DNA from: Acidimicrobiia bacterium
Lineage (GTDB): Bacteria; Actinomycetota; Acidimicrobiia; Acidimicrobiales; Poriferisodalaceae
Assembly: GCA_022820505.1 (NCBI GenBank)
Contig: JAJEFK010000037.1
Location: 1-40,264 of the forward strand
Direction: 5' to 3'
DNA: 40,264 bases
A program made the translations under genes and the position numbers. Below are positions 23,882 to 32,519 of the stretch, piece after piece (within the stretch, counting starts at the first letter, position 1; every line of letters starts with the position of its first letter). The notes under the pieces were generated by a model. That model searched no databases. It had not been told where the DNA came from and saw only the letters and a program-made list of their open reading frames with translations.

Positions 23882-24777
23882 GCGCTCCGACCGCCGAGGC
23901 CGCGCACACGCTGCGCATCGAGGGACTGCACGCATCGGCGGGCGACACCGAGATCCTCCAAGGCGTGGATCTCGAAGTGTCCTCCGGGCGAGTTCACGCA
24001 GTCATGGGGCCCAACGGCTCGGGCAAGAGCACGCTGGCCCACGTCGTGATGGGCCGCCCCGGCTATGAGGTCACTGCCGGATCGGTCACCCTCGACGGCG
24101 TCGACGTGCTGAGCCTGGCGCCGTGGGAGCGGGCGCAGGCCGGGCTGTTCCTAGCCATGCAGCATCCGACCGAGGTGCCAGGTGTCTCGGCCGCCCAAGC
24201 ACTGGCCGAGGCGCTTGCGCTGCGGGCCGGCGATGACGGCCCGAGCGATGACCAGCTCGAGCGCACCCGCAGCCTGCTCGAAGCCGAGGCGGCAGCCGTC
24301 GGGCTGAAGGCCGAGCTGGTGGCGCGGCCGCTGAACGTCGACATGTCGGGCGGCGAGAAGAAGCGCAACGAGACAGTCCAGCTCGCCGTGCTGCAGCCCC
24401 GCATCGCCATCCTCGACGAGATCGACAGCGGTCTCGACATCGACGCGCTGCGCGCCTGCGCCAACCGCATCGAGGCGCTCACCGAGGCGGGCCTGGGTGT
24501 GCTGGCCATCACGCACTTCACCCGTGTGCTGGAGTACCTCCGGCCCGACGAGGTCCACGTGATCGTGGACGGCCGCATCGTCGATTCAGGCGGTCCCGAG
24601 CTTGCCGAGGCACTCGAAGCCGACGGCTACACGCCCTACCTGCCCGAAGAGCCCGATGCCGGTGTTGCGGTGTCCATCGGCGGGCTCGGCAGCACACCTG
24701 CCGCAGCAACGGGGGCGTCTGCCCCGGACGATCCATTCGCCGACCCTTGGGCAGACCCGCTCGACGAGTTGGGCTGA
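23878..24777 (+). CDS. sufC: Fe-S assembly ATPase SufC (copy 1, with C-terminal tail)
   Basis: ABC-type ATPase of the SufBCD scaffold, 299 aa against about 250 normally. Walker A is G-P-N-G-S-G-K-S, the SufC-specific Q-loop region is F-L-A-M-Q-H-P-T-E-V-P-G-V, the signature is M-S-G-G-E-K-K-R-N-E, Walker B ends I-L-D-E-I-D-S-G-L-D-I-D-A-L, and the H-loop is I-T-H-F. About 45 extra residues follow the core, ending in the repeated D-P-F-A-D-P-W-A-D-P-L-D-E; these are not part of the family. A second SufC is encoded at 28717-29511. The 113 bp after the stop hold no clear terminator. Confidence 0.93.
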   Translation: MSAPTAEAAHTLRIEGLHASAGDTEILQGVDLEVSSGRVHAVMGPNGSGKSTLAHVVMGRPGYEVTAGSVTLDGVDVLSLAPWERAQAGLFLAMQHPTEVPGVSAAQALAEALALRAGDDGPSDDQLERTRSLLEAEAAAVGLKAELVARPLNVDMSGGEKKRNETVQLAVLQPRIAILDEIDSGLDIDALRACANRIEALTEAGLGVLAITHFTRVLEYLRPDEVHVIVDGRIVDSGGPELAEALEADGYTPYLPEEPDAGVAVSIGGLGSTPAAATGASAPDDPFADPWADPLDELG

Positions 24778-24890
24778 GCGCGGCTGAGTATCGCTTGGCG
24801 TCTGCCCTCGACGACCGCGCATATTGAGCTTTCGATGTACGCGCCGGTTGGTGTTGACTGGGCAAGGGGAAACCTGGGGAGGGCCATCCG

Positions 24891-25187
24891 ATGGCACGAG
24901 AGCTGTTGACGCAGGACGAACTGAGCGAACTCGCCGCCGAACTCGGAGCCTGGGAGGTGTCGGGCAGCGAGCTGCAACGCACCTTCCGCTTCGGAAACTT
25001 CGTGGAGGCGTTCGGCTTCATGGCCGCCGCCGCCTTGGTGGCCGAGAAGATGGACCACCACCCCAACTGGTCGAACGTGTACAGCACCGTGGACGTCGCG
25101 CTGAACACGCATGACCGCGGCGGCGTGACCGAGCTGGATGCCGCCCTGGCTCGTGCAATGGACGGCCTAGCGGGCGCCGCGGGCTGA
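24891..25187 (+). CDS. 4a-hydroxytetrahydrobiopterin dehydratase (PCD/DCoH)
   Basis: Pterin-4a-carbinolamine dehydratase, 98 aa, which dehydrates 4a-hydroxytetrahydropterin so that it can be recycled after aromatic amino acid hydroxylation. Similar small proteins also occur in molybdopterin metabolism. The active-site motifs are M-D-H-H-P-N-W and T-H-D-R-G-G-V-T-E-L-D, both intact. A GGGGAGGG ribosome site precedes the ATG at 24891. No phenylalanine hydroxylase gene is nearby. The NUDIX gene starts 10 bp after the stop, so the two are probably co-transcribed. Confidence 0.9.
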   Translation: MARELLTQDELSELAAELGAWEVSGSELQRTFRFGNFVEAFGFMAAAALVAEKMDHHPNWSNVYSTVDVALNTHDRGGVTELDAALARAMDGLAGAAG

Positions 25188-25197
25188 CCGCCTCCCG

Positions 25198-25752
25198 ATG
25201 CGACTGCCACGCCTGAAGCGGCGCGCCAAGCCGGAGCGCCCCGAGCGTGCTGCGCCCGCGCCCGTCGTGGAGGGCACGGTCGAGTCGAAACCGGGCGTGC
25301 GCCGGATGCTGCACCAGCTCTTCGAGTTCTGGGTGCGGCTGCGACCTGCGAGAGTCACGCTCGGCGTGCGCGGTCTGGTCGTGGACCACAAGGGCCGCGT
25401 CTGCTTGGTGCGGCACACCTACCGGGACGGCTGGTTCCTGCCCGGCGGCGGCGTCAAGACCCGCGAGGCACTGGTGGAGGCGGTGGCGCGGGAGCTGCGC
25501 GAGGAAACCGGTGTCGTGGTCGCCGAAACGCCCCAGAACGTGCTCGGCGTGTACTCCTCACGCCACGGCAACCGCAGCGACCACATCGTCGTATTCGTGG
25601 TGACCGACTGGCGTGTCGAGGAGTCGGTCTCGCCCGAGATTGCCGAGGTGGCCTTCTTCCCACCCGGCGAACTGCCGCCCGGCACCACGCCGGGCACCTC
25701 ACGCCGCATCTCCGAATGGATGACAGGAGTCCCCCCCGGCCACCGCTGGTAG
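25198..25752 (+). CDS. NUDIX hydrolase
   Basis: A 184-aa NUDIX pyrophosphatase. The full Nudix box G-x5-E-x7-R-E-x-x-E-E-x-G is present in G-G-V-K-T-R-E through L-R-E-E-T-G-V. It is preceded by the strand V-R-G-L-V-V-D and W-F-L-P-G-G-G. The first 40 residues are basic and proline-rich and lie outside the fold, with a short helix before the domain. The substrate is unknown; no specificity motif was recognised. It is convergent with the flavin monooxygenase-like gene; in the 23-bp gap there is only a weak GCCTC/GAGGC pairing. Confidence 0.88.
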   Translation: MRLPRLKRRAKPERPERAAPAPVVEGTVESKPGVRRMLHQLFEFWVRLRPARVTLGVRGLVVDHKGRVCLVRHTYRDGWFLPGGGVKTREALVEAVARELREETGVVVAETPQNVLGVYSSRHGNRSDHIVVFVVTDWRVEESVSPEIAEVAFFPPGELPPGTTPGTSRRISEWMTGVPPGHRW

Positions 25753-25775
25753 CGCCGTTGGCCTCCGGTGGACTG

Positions 25776-26945
25776 CTAGAGGCGGGGGGTGCGAGGGGGG
25801 TGGCCCATGAGGATGCGGCCGTAGGCCTCAAGCGCCGGGTCGAGAGCCGTGATGGCGTGCATGTTGATGGCCTGCAGGTCGGCTTGTAGGCGGCCGATCC
25901 GGTTGGAGTCGCGCACGCCGCGGCCTCCGGTGGCGAGGTAGAGCGTCTGGACGGCTTCGAGGCAGCGGCGGACGGCGTACGCGCAGTCCAGCCGGACTCT
26001 TGCCCGCAGCGGCAGCTCCAGAGCCTCATCGTTGCGTGCGGTGTCGATCAGAAGCGCTGCGGTGCGCCGCATCAGCAATTCGCCTTGGTCGACCAGCGCG
26101 TGGGCTTCGGCGAACTGGCGATGCGTCAGCGGCCAGTCGGTCTGCGGCACGTCGACGTGGCTGATGATCTTGCCCTCAACTTCTTCGGCGAATGCAGCCA
26201 GTGAGGCCCGAGCGGCGCCCAGCGCCGGCGGCACCAGTGCATAGGCCAGCGTCGGCATGAGCGAGCTGCGCTGGATCCAGCCGACGTTGCGGGCCATGCC
26301 GGGCGTTTCACCCGACGCCAGCACTTCACCGGGAACGAAGCGGTGCTCGGGCACGAACACGTCGTTTGCCACGATGCTGCTGCTGCCGGTGGCCCGCAGC
26401 CCGTTGGCGTGCCAGTCGTCGAGCGCCGAGACGTCTTCGGCCGGAAGCACGAACATGCCCGAGACCTGCCCGTCGACATCGGGAGACGGGAAGTGGCCGC
26501 CCAGGATGACCCAGCCGGCGTGATCGATGCCCGAGCCGAACGGCCAGAAGCCGCTCATCCTCCAGCCGCCGTCGACGGGAGTGGCGTCACCCCGGTCGAC
26601 CAGCACGCCGGCCACATAGATGTCGGGTCCGTCGCCGTAGATCTCTTCCTGGCACTCGTCGGGCCAGTGGCCCACCAGCCAGGCGTGTGCATTGCCGACG
26701 CACGAGTGCCAGGCGGTAGAGGGGCAGCCCTCAGCCAACGCCGCATTCACTTCGAGGTAGGTGATCCAGTCGAGCTCCTGGCCGCCGTTGGCACTCGGCT
26801 GGCCGATCGTCAGCAGCTCGGCGCCGCGCAACTCGTCGATGACGTCGGGTTCGACACGGCGAGCCCACGGGTCGGCTGCCGCCCGCGCAGCCAGCTTGGG
26901 GGCGAGCTGGCGCGCCCGCTCGACGAGTTCGGCGCCGCGGCTCAC
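25776..26945 (-). CDS. Acyl-CoA dehydrogenase-fold flavin monooxygenase-like protein
   Basis: A 389-aa protein of the acyl-CoA dehydrogenase fold, closest in pattern to the HsaA/HpaB-type two-component flavin monooxygenases. It has an N-terminal helical region, Q-P-S-A-N-G-G-Q-E-L-D, W-H-S-C-V-G-N-A-H-A, the middle barrel G-G-W-R-M-S-G-F-W-P-F-G-S-G-I-D-H-A, and a C-terminal helical domain with T-G-G-R-G-V. The ACAD catalytic Glu and FAD pattern of true beta-oxidation enzymes are not evident, which supports hydroxylase use of reduced flavin. It starts at GTG 26945 overlapping the sufU stop (GTGA), so it is the last gene of the sufC2-sufS-sufU run; the frame upstream of that overlaps sufU. The flavin reductase at 13509-14003 is a possible unlinked partner. 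Confidence 0.75.
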   Translation of the reverse strand: MSRGAELVERARQLAPKLAARAAADPWARRVEPDVIDELRGAELLTIGQPSANGGQELDWITYLEVNAALAEGCPSTAWHSCVGNAHAWLVGHWPDECQEEIYGDGPDIYVAGVLVDRGDATPVDGGWRMSGFWPFGSGIDHAGWVILGGHFPSPDVDGQVSGMFVLPAEDVSALDDWHANGLRATGSSSIVANDVFVPEHRFVPGEVLASGETPGMARNVGWIQRSSLMPTLAYALVPPALGAARASLAAFAEEVEGKIISHVDVPQTDWPLTHRQFAEAHALVDQGELLMRRTAALLIDTARNDEALELPLRARVRLDCAYAVRRCLEAVQTLYLATGGRGVRDSNRIGRLQADLQAINMHAITALDPALEAYGRILMGHPPRTPRL

Positions 26946-27442
26946 TCGCCCTCGGCCGTCTCGTCCAGGCCGGTGGCGAGCGCGTTCCAGCCGAGGGTGG
27001 CGCACTTGATGCGCACGGGGAACTTCACCACGCCCCGCAAGGCCTCCAGATCGCCCAGCCGCAGAGCGCCGTCTGTCGAGCCGTCTGACTCACCAGCTCC
27101 GTCGAGCGCTTCGGTCCCGTCGCCGCCGATCGACTCCTCGTGAATCGACATCATGGCCTTGAAGGACCGCGTCAGGTCGCGGATCTCATCGATGGTCTTG
27201 CCGATCACCGCAGCCGACATCATCGACGCGGATGCCTGGCTGATGGAGCAGCCGTAGCCGCCGACACGAAGGTCGGTCACCACATCGCCGTCCATCTCGA
27301 AGGTCAGCACCACCTCGTCCCCGCACAGCGGGTTGAAGCCCTCGCTGCGTTGCGCCGGCGGGCATTCCAGCTCGCCGCGATTGCGCGGGTTCCGGTAGTG
27401 ATCGAGGATGATCTCCCGGTACAGGTCTTCGAGCCCAGCCAT
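26942..27442 (-). CDS. sufU: Fe-S assembly sulfur-transfer protein SufU
   Basis: Zinc-dependent sulfurtransferase that accepts persulfide sulfur from SufS, 166 aa. Zinc ligands are visible: C40 and D42 in N-P-L-C-G-D-E, C65 in G-Y-G-C-S-I-S, and C147 in I-K-C-A-T-L-G-W. The N-terminus L-Y-R-E-I-I-L-D-H-Y-R-N-P-R-N is typical. A 24-residue Gly/Ser/Asp-rich insertion (about 104-127) separates the last two motifs. The gene follows sufS after 30 bp and overlaps the downstream flavoprotein gene. Confidence 0.92.
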   Translation of the reverse strand: MAGLEDLYREIILDHYRNPRNRGELECPPAQRSEGFNPLCGDEVVLTFEMDGDVVTDLRVGGYGCSISQASASMMSAAVIGKTIDEIRDLTRSFKAMMSIHEESIGGDGTEALDGAGESDGSTDGALRLGDLEALRGVVKFPVRIKCATLGWNALATGLDETAEGE

Positions 27443-27472
27443 CGGATCCTGCTTCGTCCCGGTCCGTCGCCT

Positions 27473-28720
27473 CTAGTGGCCGAACAGTGCGCCGACCTCG
27501 CCAAGCGCATCGGCCAGCGAATCTATGTCGGAAGTGTCGTTGTACACGTACAGCGAGGCCCGTGTGGTGGCGGTGACGCCGAGGCATCGCATGAGCGGCT
27601 TGGCGCAGTGGTGACCGGCGCGCACGCACACGCCGCTCTGGTCGAGCACTTGGGAGATGTCGTGCGGGTGCACGTCGCGGTACACGAACGACAGCACGCC
27701 GCCGCGCTGCGCCGGCTCCGAAGGCCCGTGCACGGTGATGTCGTCGCCGTGGCGGTCGGTCAGCGTCCGCAAGGCATAGCCGGTGAGGCTGACCTCGTGG
27801 GCTCGCACGGCATCCATGCCCAGCCCCTCGAGGTATCTCACCGCGGCCCCGAGGCCCACGATCTCGGCGATGGGCGGGGTGCCCGCCTCGAACTTGTGCG
27901 GCACTGTGTTGGGCCGGAAGCCTTCCTTGGTGACGTCGAGGATCATCTCGCCGCCGCCCAGGAACGGCGGTATGGCGTCGAGCAGCTCCATGCGAGCCCA
28001 CAGCACGCCCACGCCGGTCGGGCCGCACATCTTGTGCCCGGTGAACACCATGAAGTCGGCGCCCAGTTCCCCCACATCAGTGGGCAGGTGCGGCACGTAC
28101 TGGCTGGCGTCCACGCTGAGCAGCGCACCGGCCTCGTGAGCCGCGGCGGCGAGGCGGGGGATCGGGTTGAGCGTGCCGAGCACGTTGCTCATGGCGGTGA
28201 CCGACAGCAGCTTCGCCCCGTCGAGCAGGCGGTCGAGGTCGGTGAGGTCCAAGCAGCCGTCGTGGGTGATGGGAATCCAGCGGATTTCGAAGCCCCGCTC
28301 GGCGGCCAGGATGTGCCACGGCACGATGTTGGCGTGGTGCTCCATCTCGGTGAGCACGATCGCATCGGCCGGACCGAGGTTCGAGCCGCCCCACGAGCGG
28401 GCCACCAGGTTCATGGCCTCGGTGGCGTTCTTGGTGAACACGATCTCGTCCGCGCTCGGGGCCGAGATGAACCGGGCAACGTCGGCCCGTGCCTGTTCCA
28501 TCTGCTCTGTCGCGGCCGCGGCGATCTCGTACGCGCCGCGATGGACGTTGGCATTGACGGTGCGGTAGTAGTCGTCCATGGCGTCGAGCACCGCCATCGG
28601 CTTCTGCGACGACGCCGCAGAGTCGAGATAGACGATCGGACGGCCGTGGACGCTGCGCTCGAGCAGCGGGAACTGCGCCTTCACTGCCCCGTCGATCTCG
28701 GGGCTGACCCGGGCGCTCAC
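27473..28720 (-). CDS. sufS: Cysteine desulfurase SufS
   Basis: PLP-dependent group II cysteine desulfurase, 415 aa, supplying sulfur for Fe-S assembly. The N-terminus has Y-L-D-S-A-A-S-S-Q-K-P. The PLP lysine is K230 in F-T-G-H-K-M-C-G-P-T-G. The catalytic Cys is C372 in R-A-G-H-H-C-A-K-P. It overlaps the stop of the upstream sufC copy and is followed by sufU, the usual order sufC-sufS-sufU. Cytosolic. Confidence 0.95.
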   Translation of the reverse strand: MSARVSPEIDGAVKAQFPLLERSVHGRPIVYLDSAASSQKPMAVLDAMDDYYRTVNANVHRGAYEIAAAATEQMEQARADVARFISAPSADEIVFTKNATEAMNLVARSWGGSNLGPADAIVLTEMEHHANIVPWHILAAERGFEIRWIPITHDGCLDLTDLDRLLDGAKLLSVTAMSNVLGTLNPIPRLAAAAHEAGALLSVDASQYVPHLPTDVGELGADFMVFTGHKMCGPTGVGVLWARMELLDAIPPFLGGGEMILDVTKEGFRPNTVPHKFEAGTPPIAEIVGLGAAVRYLEGLGMDAVRAHEVSLTGYALRTLTDRHGDDITVHGPSEPAQRGGVLSFVYRDVHPHDISQVLDQSGVCVRAGHHCAKPLMRCLGVTATTRASLYVYNDTSDIDSLADALGEVGALFGH

Positions 28721-29511
28721 GCCGCCGCCTTCTGCTCGAAGGGCTCGTAGCCGTCTCGTTCCAGCTCGGCGGCGAGCTCCGGGCCGCCTGAAGCCACGAT
28801 CTGCCCGTCGACCAGCACGTGGACGTAGTCGGGTTCGATCTCGCCCAGCAGGCGTTCGTAGTGCGTGATGAGCACTACGCCCATGTGCGGCCGCTCGGCG
28901 CGGACCTGCTGCAGTCCGGTGGCCACCACCCGCAGCGCGTCGATGTCGAGGCCCGAATCTGTCTCGTCGAGCACGGCCACATCGGGTTCGAGCAGGGCGA
29001 GCTGCAAGATCTCATTGCGCTTGCGCTCGCCGCCGCTGAAGCCCTCGTTGAGGTAGCGGTCCATGAACGACTCGTCCATGCCCAGCCGCGACATCCACTC
29101 GCCCATGGCGACGTAGATCTCGATGGCCGACACGTCTTCGCCCCGCCGTGCCGAGACCGCTTGGCGCAGGAAATTGCGCACCGACACGCCTGGAATGTGC
29201 TGCGGGTACTGGAACGCCAGGAACAGCCCGGCCTTCGAGCGGGCATCGGGATCCCACTCGGAGACATCGTCGCCGCGGTAGCGGATCTCCCCGCCGGTCA
29301 CTTCGTACTCCGGCGAGCCCAGGATCGTGGTGGCCAGGGTCGATTTGCCCGACCCGTTGGGACCCATGATGGCGTGGCACTCGCCCGCGTTGACCACCAG
29401 ATCCACGCCGCGCAGGATCTGCGGGCCGTCGACGGCCCGCACCCCCAAGTCGTCGATCTCGAAGAGCGGTGTACCGGATGCGGCGTCCGGCCCTGTGTTG
29501 GCCACTGCCAT
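28717..29511 (-). CDS. sufC: Fe-S assembly ATPase SufC (copy 2)
   Basis: Second SufC, about 264 aa, normal length. Walker A is G-P-N-G-S-G-K-S, the Q-loop is F-L-A-F-Q-Y-P-Q-H-I-P-G-V, the signature is F-S-G-G-E-R-K-R-N-E, Walker B is V-L-D-E-T-D-S-G-L-D-I-D-A-L, and the H-loop is I-T-H-Y-E-R-L-L. It is closer to the common SufC pattern than the copy at 23878. It shares an operon with sufS (4-bp overlap) and sufU. A TTG one codon earlier is possible, but the ATG at 29511 fits the TACACT box 7 nt upstream. Which copy serves SufB/SufD is open; both keep all ATPase motifs. Confidence 0.93.
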   Translation of the reverse strand: MAVANTGPDAASGTPLFEIDDLGVRAVDGPQILRGVDLVVNAGECHAIMGPNGSGKSTLATTILGSPEYEVTGGEIRYRGDDVSEWDPDARSKAGLFLAFQYPQHIPGVSVRNFLRQAVSARRGEDVSAIEIYVAMGEWMSRLGMDESFMDRYLNEGFSGGERKRNEILQLALLEPDVAVLDETDSGLDIDALRVVATGLQQVRAERPHMGVVLITHYERLLGEIEPDYVHVLVDGQIVASGGPELAAELERDGYEPFEQKAAA

Positions 29512-29518
29512 CAACCGC

Positions 29519-29524
29519 AGTGTA
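29519..29524 (-). promoter_or_regulatory. -10 box of leaderless sufC2-sufS-sufU operon
   Basis: TACACT on the minus strand, 7 nt before the ATG at 29511. No SufR-like or IscR-like operator was recognised nearby. Confidence 0.5.
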
Positions 29525-29589
29525 TGGCTGGCCCCAAATGCCTCAACCGACGCCCCGGCCGCGGGCCTGACAGTGCCTGAGCGCCGCCT

Positions 29590-30963
29590 TCAGCCCCAGA
29601 GGCTGTCGACCACGTCGAGCCACAGCTGGGTGGTGAGCGCCAGCGACTCGATGTCGATGCGCTCGTCGTTGCCATGGAACCGGGCGCCGAAGTCGGCGCC
29701 GTCGAGCTCGGGGCTGAACAGACCGGCGCCGTATGCGACTGCCCCCATGTCGCGGTACACCCGGGAGTCGGTGAACCCGATGATGAGCTGCGGCGTCAGC
29801 CGGGCAGTCGGGAAGCGGCGCCCCACCGCCACCTCCAGCGCGTCCCACAGCGGCGTCTCGACCCGGCTCAGCGATGCCGGGTCGTTCATGATGATCTCCA
29901 CCTCGACTTGGTCGGCGAGATCACCGAGCGCCTCGTCGAGATGCGCCTTCACCTCCGCAGCGCCCTCGCCGGGCAGCGTCCGCACGTCCACCTCGATGTC
30001 GACGTGATCGGGGATGACGTTCGTCTTCATGGCGGTGGGCGCCCCGAGAACGTTCGGCGAGAACGATGTGTGGGTGCACGAGTACAGGTGAGCGGCCGCC
30101 GACGCGCTCGGATGGGCGTCGAGCCAGTCCTCGATGAGGTTCTCGTCGAGCATGATGGCCCTGGTCTCGTCGTCGACGCCGAGCGTGTCGACCTGCTCGC
30201 GCCACAGCTCGTGGAACTTCGGCGGTGGCCGGTACTCCGAGATCCGGTGCACTACTGCGGCGGCCTTCACGAGGGCATTGTCTTGCCGGAACGGACGTGA
30301 GCCGTGGCCGGGCACGCCTCGCACTCGCAGTCGCCGCCACGCCACGCCCTTCTCGCCGATGTTCATGCCGATGAACGGGGCGTCGGGCGACCCCGAGTGC
30401 AGGCCGCCGTTCTCGGTCAGCACGTAGTCGGCGCCGATGACATCCCAGTGGTTCTCGGCCATCCAGCGAGCGCCGTAGTTCGAACCGGCTTCCTCGTCGG
30501 CACAGGCGAAATAGATGAGGTCGCCCTTGGGCCGGTAGCCGGTCAGGGCCAGGTGCCGCATTGCCACCGCCATCGAGGACGTGAGGTTGAGCATGTCGAC
30601 GGCGCCGCGGCCCCAGACTTCGCCGTCGATGAGCTCGCCTCCGAAGGGGTCGCGGCTCCAGCCGTCACGATTCACCGGCACCACGTCGGTGTGGCCCATC
30701 AGGCACAGGGTGGGAGCGTTGGGGTCGCTGCCTTCGATGCGGGTCACAAGCGACCGCCGCCCTGGCGCAGCGTCGAACACCTCGAGATCCAGTCCGGCGC
30801 CTTCGAGGTAGGCCTGGATGGTGTCGGAGTTGCGGACTTCGCCGCCGGATTCGGCCGTGCCGTAGTTGACGCACTCGTTGCGGATCAGCGTCTGCAGCAG
30901 CTCGACGGTCTGACCGGTGCGACGGTTCTCGTCGCTGGTCCCAGCAGTGAATGACTGGCTCAT
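29590..30963 (-). CDS. M20-family metallopeptidase (dipeptidase/deacylase type)
   Basis: Zinc peptidase or amidohydrolase of the M20/ArgE/DapE family, 457 aa. Metal-site motifs are M-G-H-T-D-V-V-P, G-R-G-A-V-D-M, the catalytic Glu pair A-D-E-E-A-G-S, and a C-terminal His in G-A-R-F-H-G-N-D-E-R. The dimerisation domain lies between, with G-V-P-G-H-G-S-R-P. No signal peptide, so cytosolic. Substrates in this family range from dipeptides to acylated amino acids. The frame is open 159 nt further upstream, but the ATG at 30963 is supported by a TAAGTT box 7 nt before it and by the family N-terminus. It is divergent from the amidase gene. Confidence 0.88.
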   Translation of the reverse strand: MSQSFTAGTSDENRRTGQTVELLQTLIRNECVNYGTAESGGEVRNSDTIQAYLEGAGLDLEVFDAAPGRRSLVTRIEGSDPNAPTLCLMGHTDVVPVNRDGWSRDPFGGELIDGEVWGRGAVDMLNLTSSMAVAMRHLALTGYRPKGDLIYFACADEEAGSNYGARWMAENHWDVIGADYVLTENGGLHSGSPDAPFIGMNIGEKGVAWRRLRVRGVPGHGSRPFRQDNALVKAAAVVHRISEYRPPPKFHELWREQVDTLGVDDETRAIMLDENLIEDWLDAHPSASAAAHLYSCTHTSFSPNVLGAPTAMKTNVIPDHVDIEVDVRTLPGEGAAEVKAHLDEALGDLADQVEVEIIMNDPASLSRVETPLWDALEVAVGRRFPTARLTPQLIIGFTDSRVYRDMGAVAYGAGLFSPELDGADFGARFHGNDERIDIESLALTTQLWLDVVDSLWG

Positions 30964-30970
30964 GGCCTGA

Positions 30971-30976
30971 AACTTA
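30971..30976 (-). promoter_or_regulatory. -10 box of leaderless M20 peptidase gene
   Basis: TAAGTT on the minus strand lies 7 nt before the ATG at 30963. The whole gap to the divergent amidase ATG is only 50 bp, so both promoters are packed back to back. The amidase side has only a poor TCGAAT at 31002-31007. Confidence 0.5.
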
Positions 30977-31013
30977 CGCGGCGGCGGGCGTGCGACTGTG
31001 GTCGAATGACCCG

Positions 31014-32459
31014 ATGAACTCGGGCTCTGGGAATGATGCGGGCGTCTGCGGGCTGCCTGCCACGCAAATGGCGGCCATGCTGGCCGACGGCGAGATCTCG
31101 GCGCGAGAGCTGCTGGCGGCACATCTCGAGCGCATCGATCAGGTCAACCCTGCGCTCAACGCCATTGTCACGTTCACGCCTGAGCTGGCGGCCGAGCGTG
31201 CAGCCGCTGCCGACGAAGCCCACGCCCGCGGCGCGTCGCTCGGACTGCTGCACGGGCTGCCGGTGGCTCACAAGGACCTGGCGCTGACCGCCGGTGTGCG
31301 CACCACCATGGGCTCGCCGCTGTTCGCCGACTTCGTCCCCGACATCGATGCGCTGGTGGTGGAGCGTCAGCGAGAGGCCGGCGCTGTGATGGTGGGCAAG
31401 ACCAACACGCCCGAGTTCGGCGCCGGTTCGCACACCTTCAACCCGGTGTTCGGCATCACCCGCAACCCCTACGACGTCGGCAAGACCTGCGGCGGCTCCA
31501 GCGGGGGTGCAGCAGTGGCGCTGGCCGCCCGGATGCTGCCGCTGTGCGATGGGTCAGACTTGGGCGGCTCGCTGCGCAACCCGGCGGCGTTCTGCAACAT
31601 CGTGGGCTTCCGGCCCTCGCCTGGACGGGTGCCGTCGACGACTGCGATGGATGCCTGGTTTCCGCTGGCAGTCGAGGGCCCGATGGGCCGGACGGTCGGC
31701 GATGTGGCGTTCTTCCTTCAGGCGCTGGCTGGTCCTGATGACCGCTCGCCGGTGTCGAACCAGGAGTCGCCGGAGGTTTTCTCCGGTTCGCTGGAGCGGG
31801 ATCTGCACGGCGTACGCGTGGCATGGTCGCCCGACGCCGGCGGGCTGCCCGTCGACCCCGCCGTTCGAGCGGCAACGGCGAACGTTCCCGATGTGCTCGC
31901 CGACCTGGGCTGCGAGGTGGTCGAGGCCTGGCCCGACCTGTCCGGCGCCCCGCAGGTGTTCCAGGCCCGCAGGGCGTGGGTGTTCGCCGTCGGCTTCGGC
32001 CAGCTGCTGGAACAGCACCGGGATCAGTTCAAGGAAACGCTTGCCTGGAACATCGACAAAGGCCTGCAGATGACCATTAGCAAGTACGCCGATGCCTGCC
32101 GCCGCCACTCGCAACTGTTCGCCGCCATCGACGCCTTCATGTCGCCCGACGAAGGCGGCTTCGAGTTCCTGGCGTGCCCGACCACCCAGGTGCCCCCGTT
32201 CGATGTAGAGGTGGAGTACCCCACTGAGATCGACGGCGTCGAGTTCGAGACCTACATCGACTGGATGCGCTCATGCAGCGACATCACGGTCACGACCCAT
32301 CCCGCCATCTCGGTGCCAGCCGGATTCACTCCCGACGGACTGCCCGTGGGCCTGCAGCTCGTCGGCCGCCACCGCGCCGACCGCTCAGTGCTCGAGCTGG
32401 CCCACGCGTGGGAGTCGACCACCCGCCACATCGACGTCCTGCCACAGCTTCCCGGCTAG
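31014..32459 (+). CDS. Amidase signature family hydrolase
   Basis: Amidase of 481 aa with the Ser-cisSer-Lys triad: Lys in V-A-H-K-D-L, the Gly/Ser loop T-C-G-G-S-S-G-G-A-A-V-A-L-A, and the nucleophile Ser in D-L-G-G-S-L-R-N-P-A. The C-terminal T-H-P-A-I-S-V-P-A-G-F and G-L-P-V-G-L-Q-L-V-G are family landmarks. It may act on small amides, acylated amines or peptide amides. The GatA subunit is less likely because no gatB or gatC is adjacent and the length and motifs fit the stand-alone group. The frame is open upstream from 30951, but that would overlap the divergent gene; ATG 31014 is preferred. Confidence 0.88.
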   Translation: MNSGSGNDAGVCGLPATQMAAMLADGEISARELLAAHLERIDQVNPALNAIVTFTPELAAERAAAADEAHARGASLGLLHGLPVAHKDLALTAGVRTTMGSPLFADFVPDIDALVVERQREAGAVMVGKTNTPEFGAGSHTFNPVFGITRNPYDVGKTCGGSSGGAAVALAARMLPLCDGSDLGGSLRNPAAFCNIVGFRPSPGRVPSTTAMDAWFPLAVEGPMGRTVGDVAFFLQALAGPDDRSPVSNQESPEVFSGSLERDLHGVRVAWSPDAGGLPVDPAVRAATANVPDVLADLGCEVVEAWPDLSGAPQVFQARRAWVFAVGFGQLLEQHRDQFKETLAWNIDKGLQMTISKYADACRRHSQLFAAIDAFMSPDEGGFEFLACPTTQVPPFDVEVEYPTEIDGVEFETYIDWMRSCSDITVTTHPAISVPAGFTPDGLPVGLQLVGRHRADRSVLELAHAWESTTRHIDVLPQLPG

Positions 32460-32506
32460 CGAACAAGCGGCCCGTAATTCCCGGGTCTCTGGCGCAGGCC
32501 GCTCGA

Positions 32507-32512
32507 TAGCCT
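32507..32512 (+). promoter_or_regulatory. -10 box of leaderless ABC exporter operon
   Basis: TAGCCT lies 7 nt before the GTG at 32520. The 47 bp between the amidase stop and this box can fold loosely (AGCGGCC with GGCCGCT, long loop), a weak terminator candidate. Confidence 0.5.
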
Positions 32513-32519
32513 GCCGCCG

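Noticed and set aside
27140..28750. 536-aa plus-strand frame opposite sufS and sufU
   Set aside because: It spans two real minus-strand genes with complete catalytic motifs; its own sequence is shadow composition.
31014..32459. gatA, subunit of the tRNA amidotransferase
   Set aside because: No gatB or gatC nearby, and the surrounding motifs fit stand-alone amidases better. Not excluded by sequence alone.
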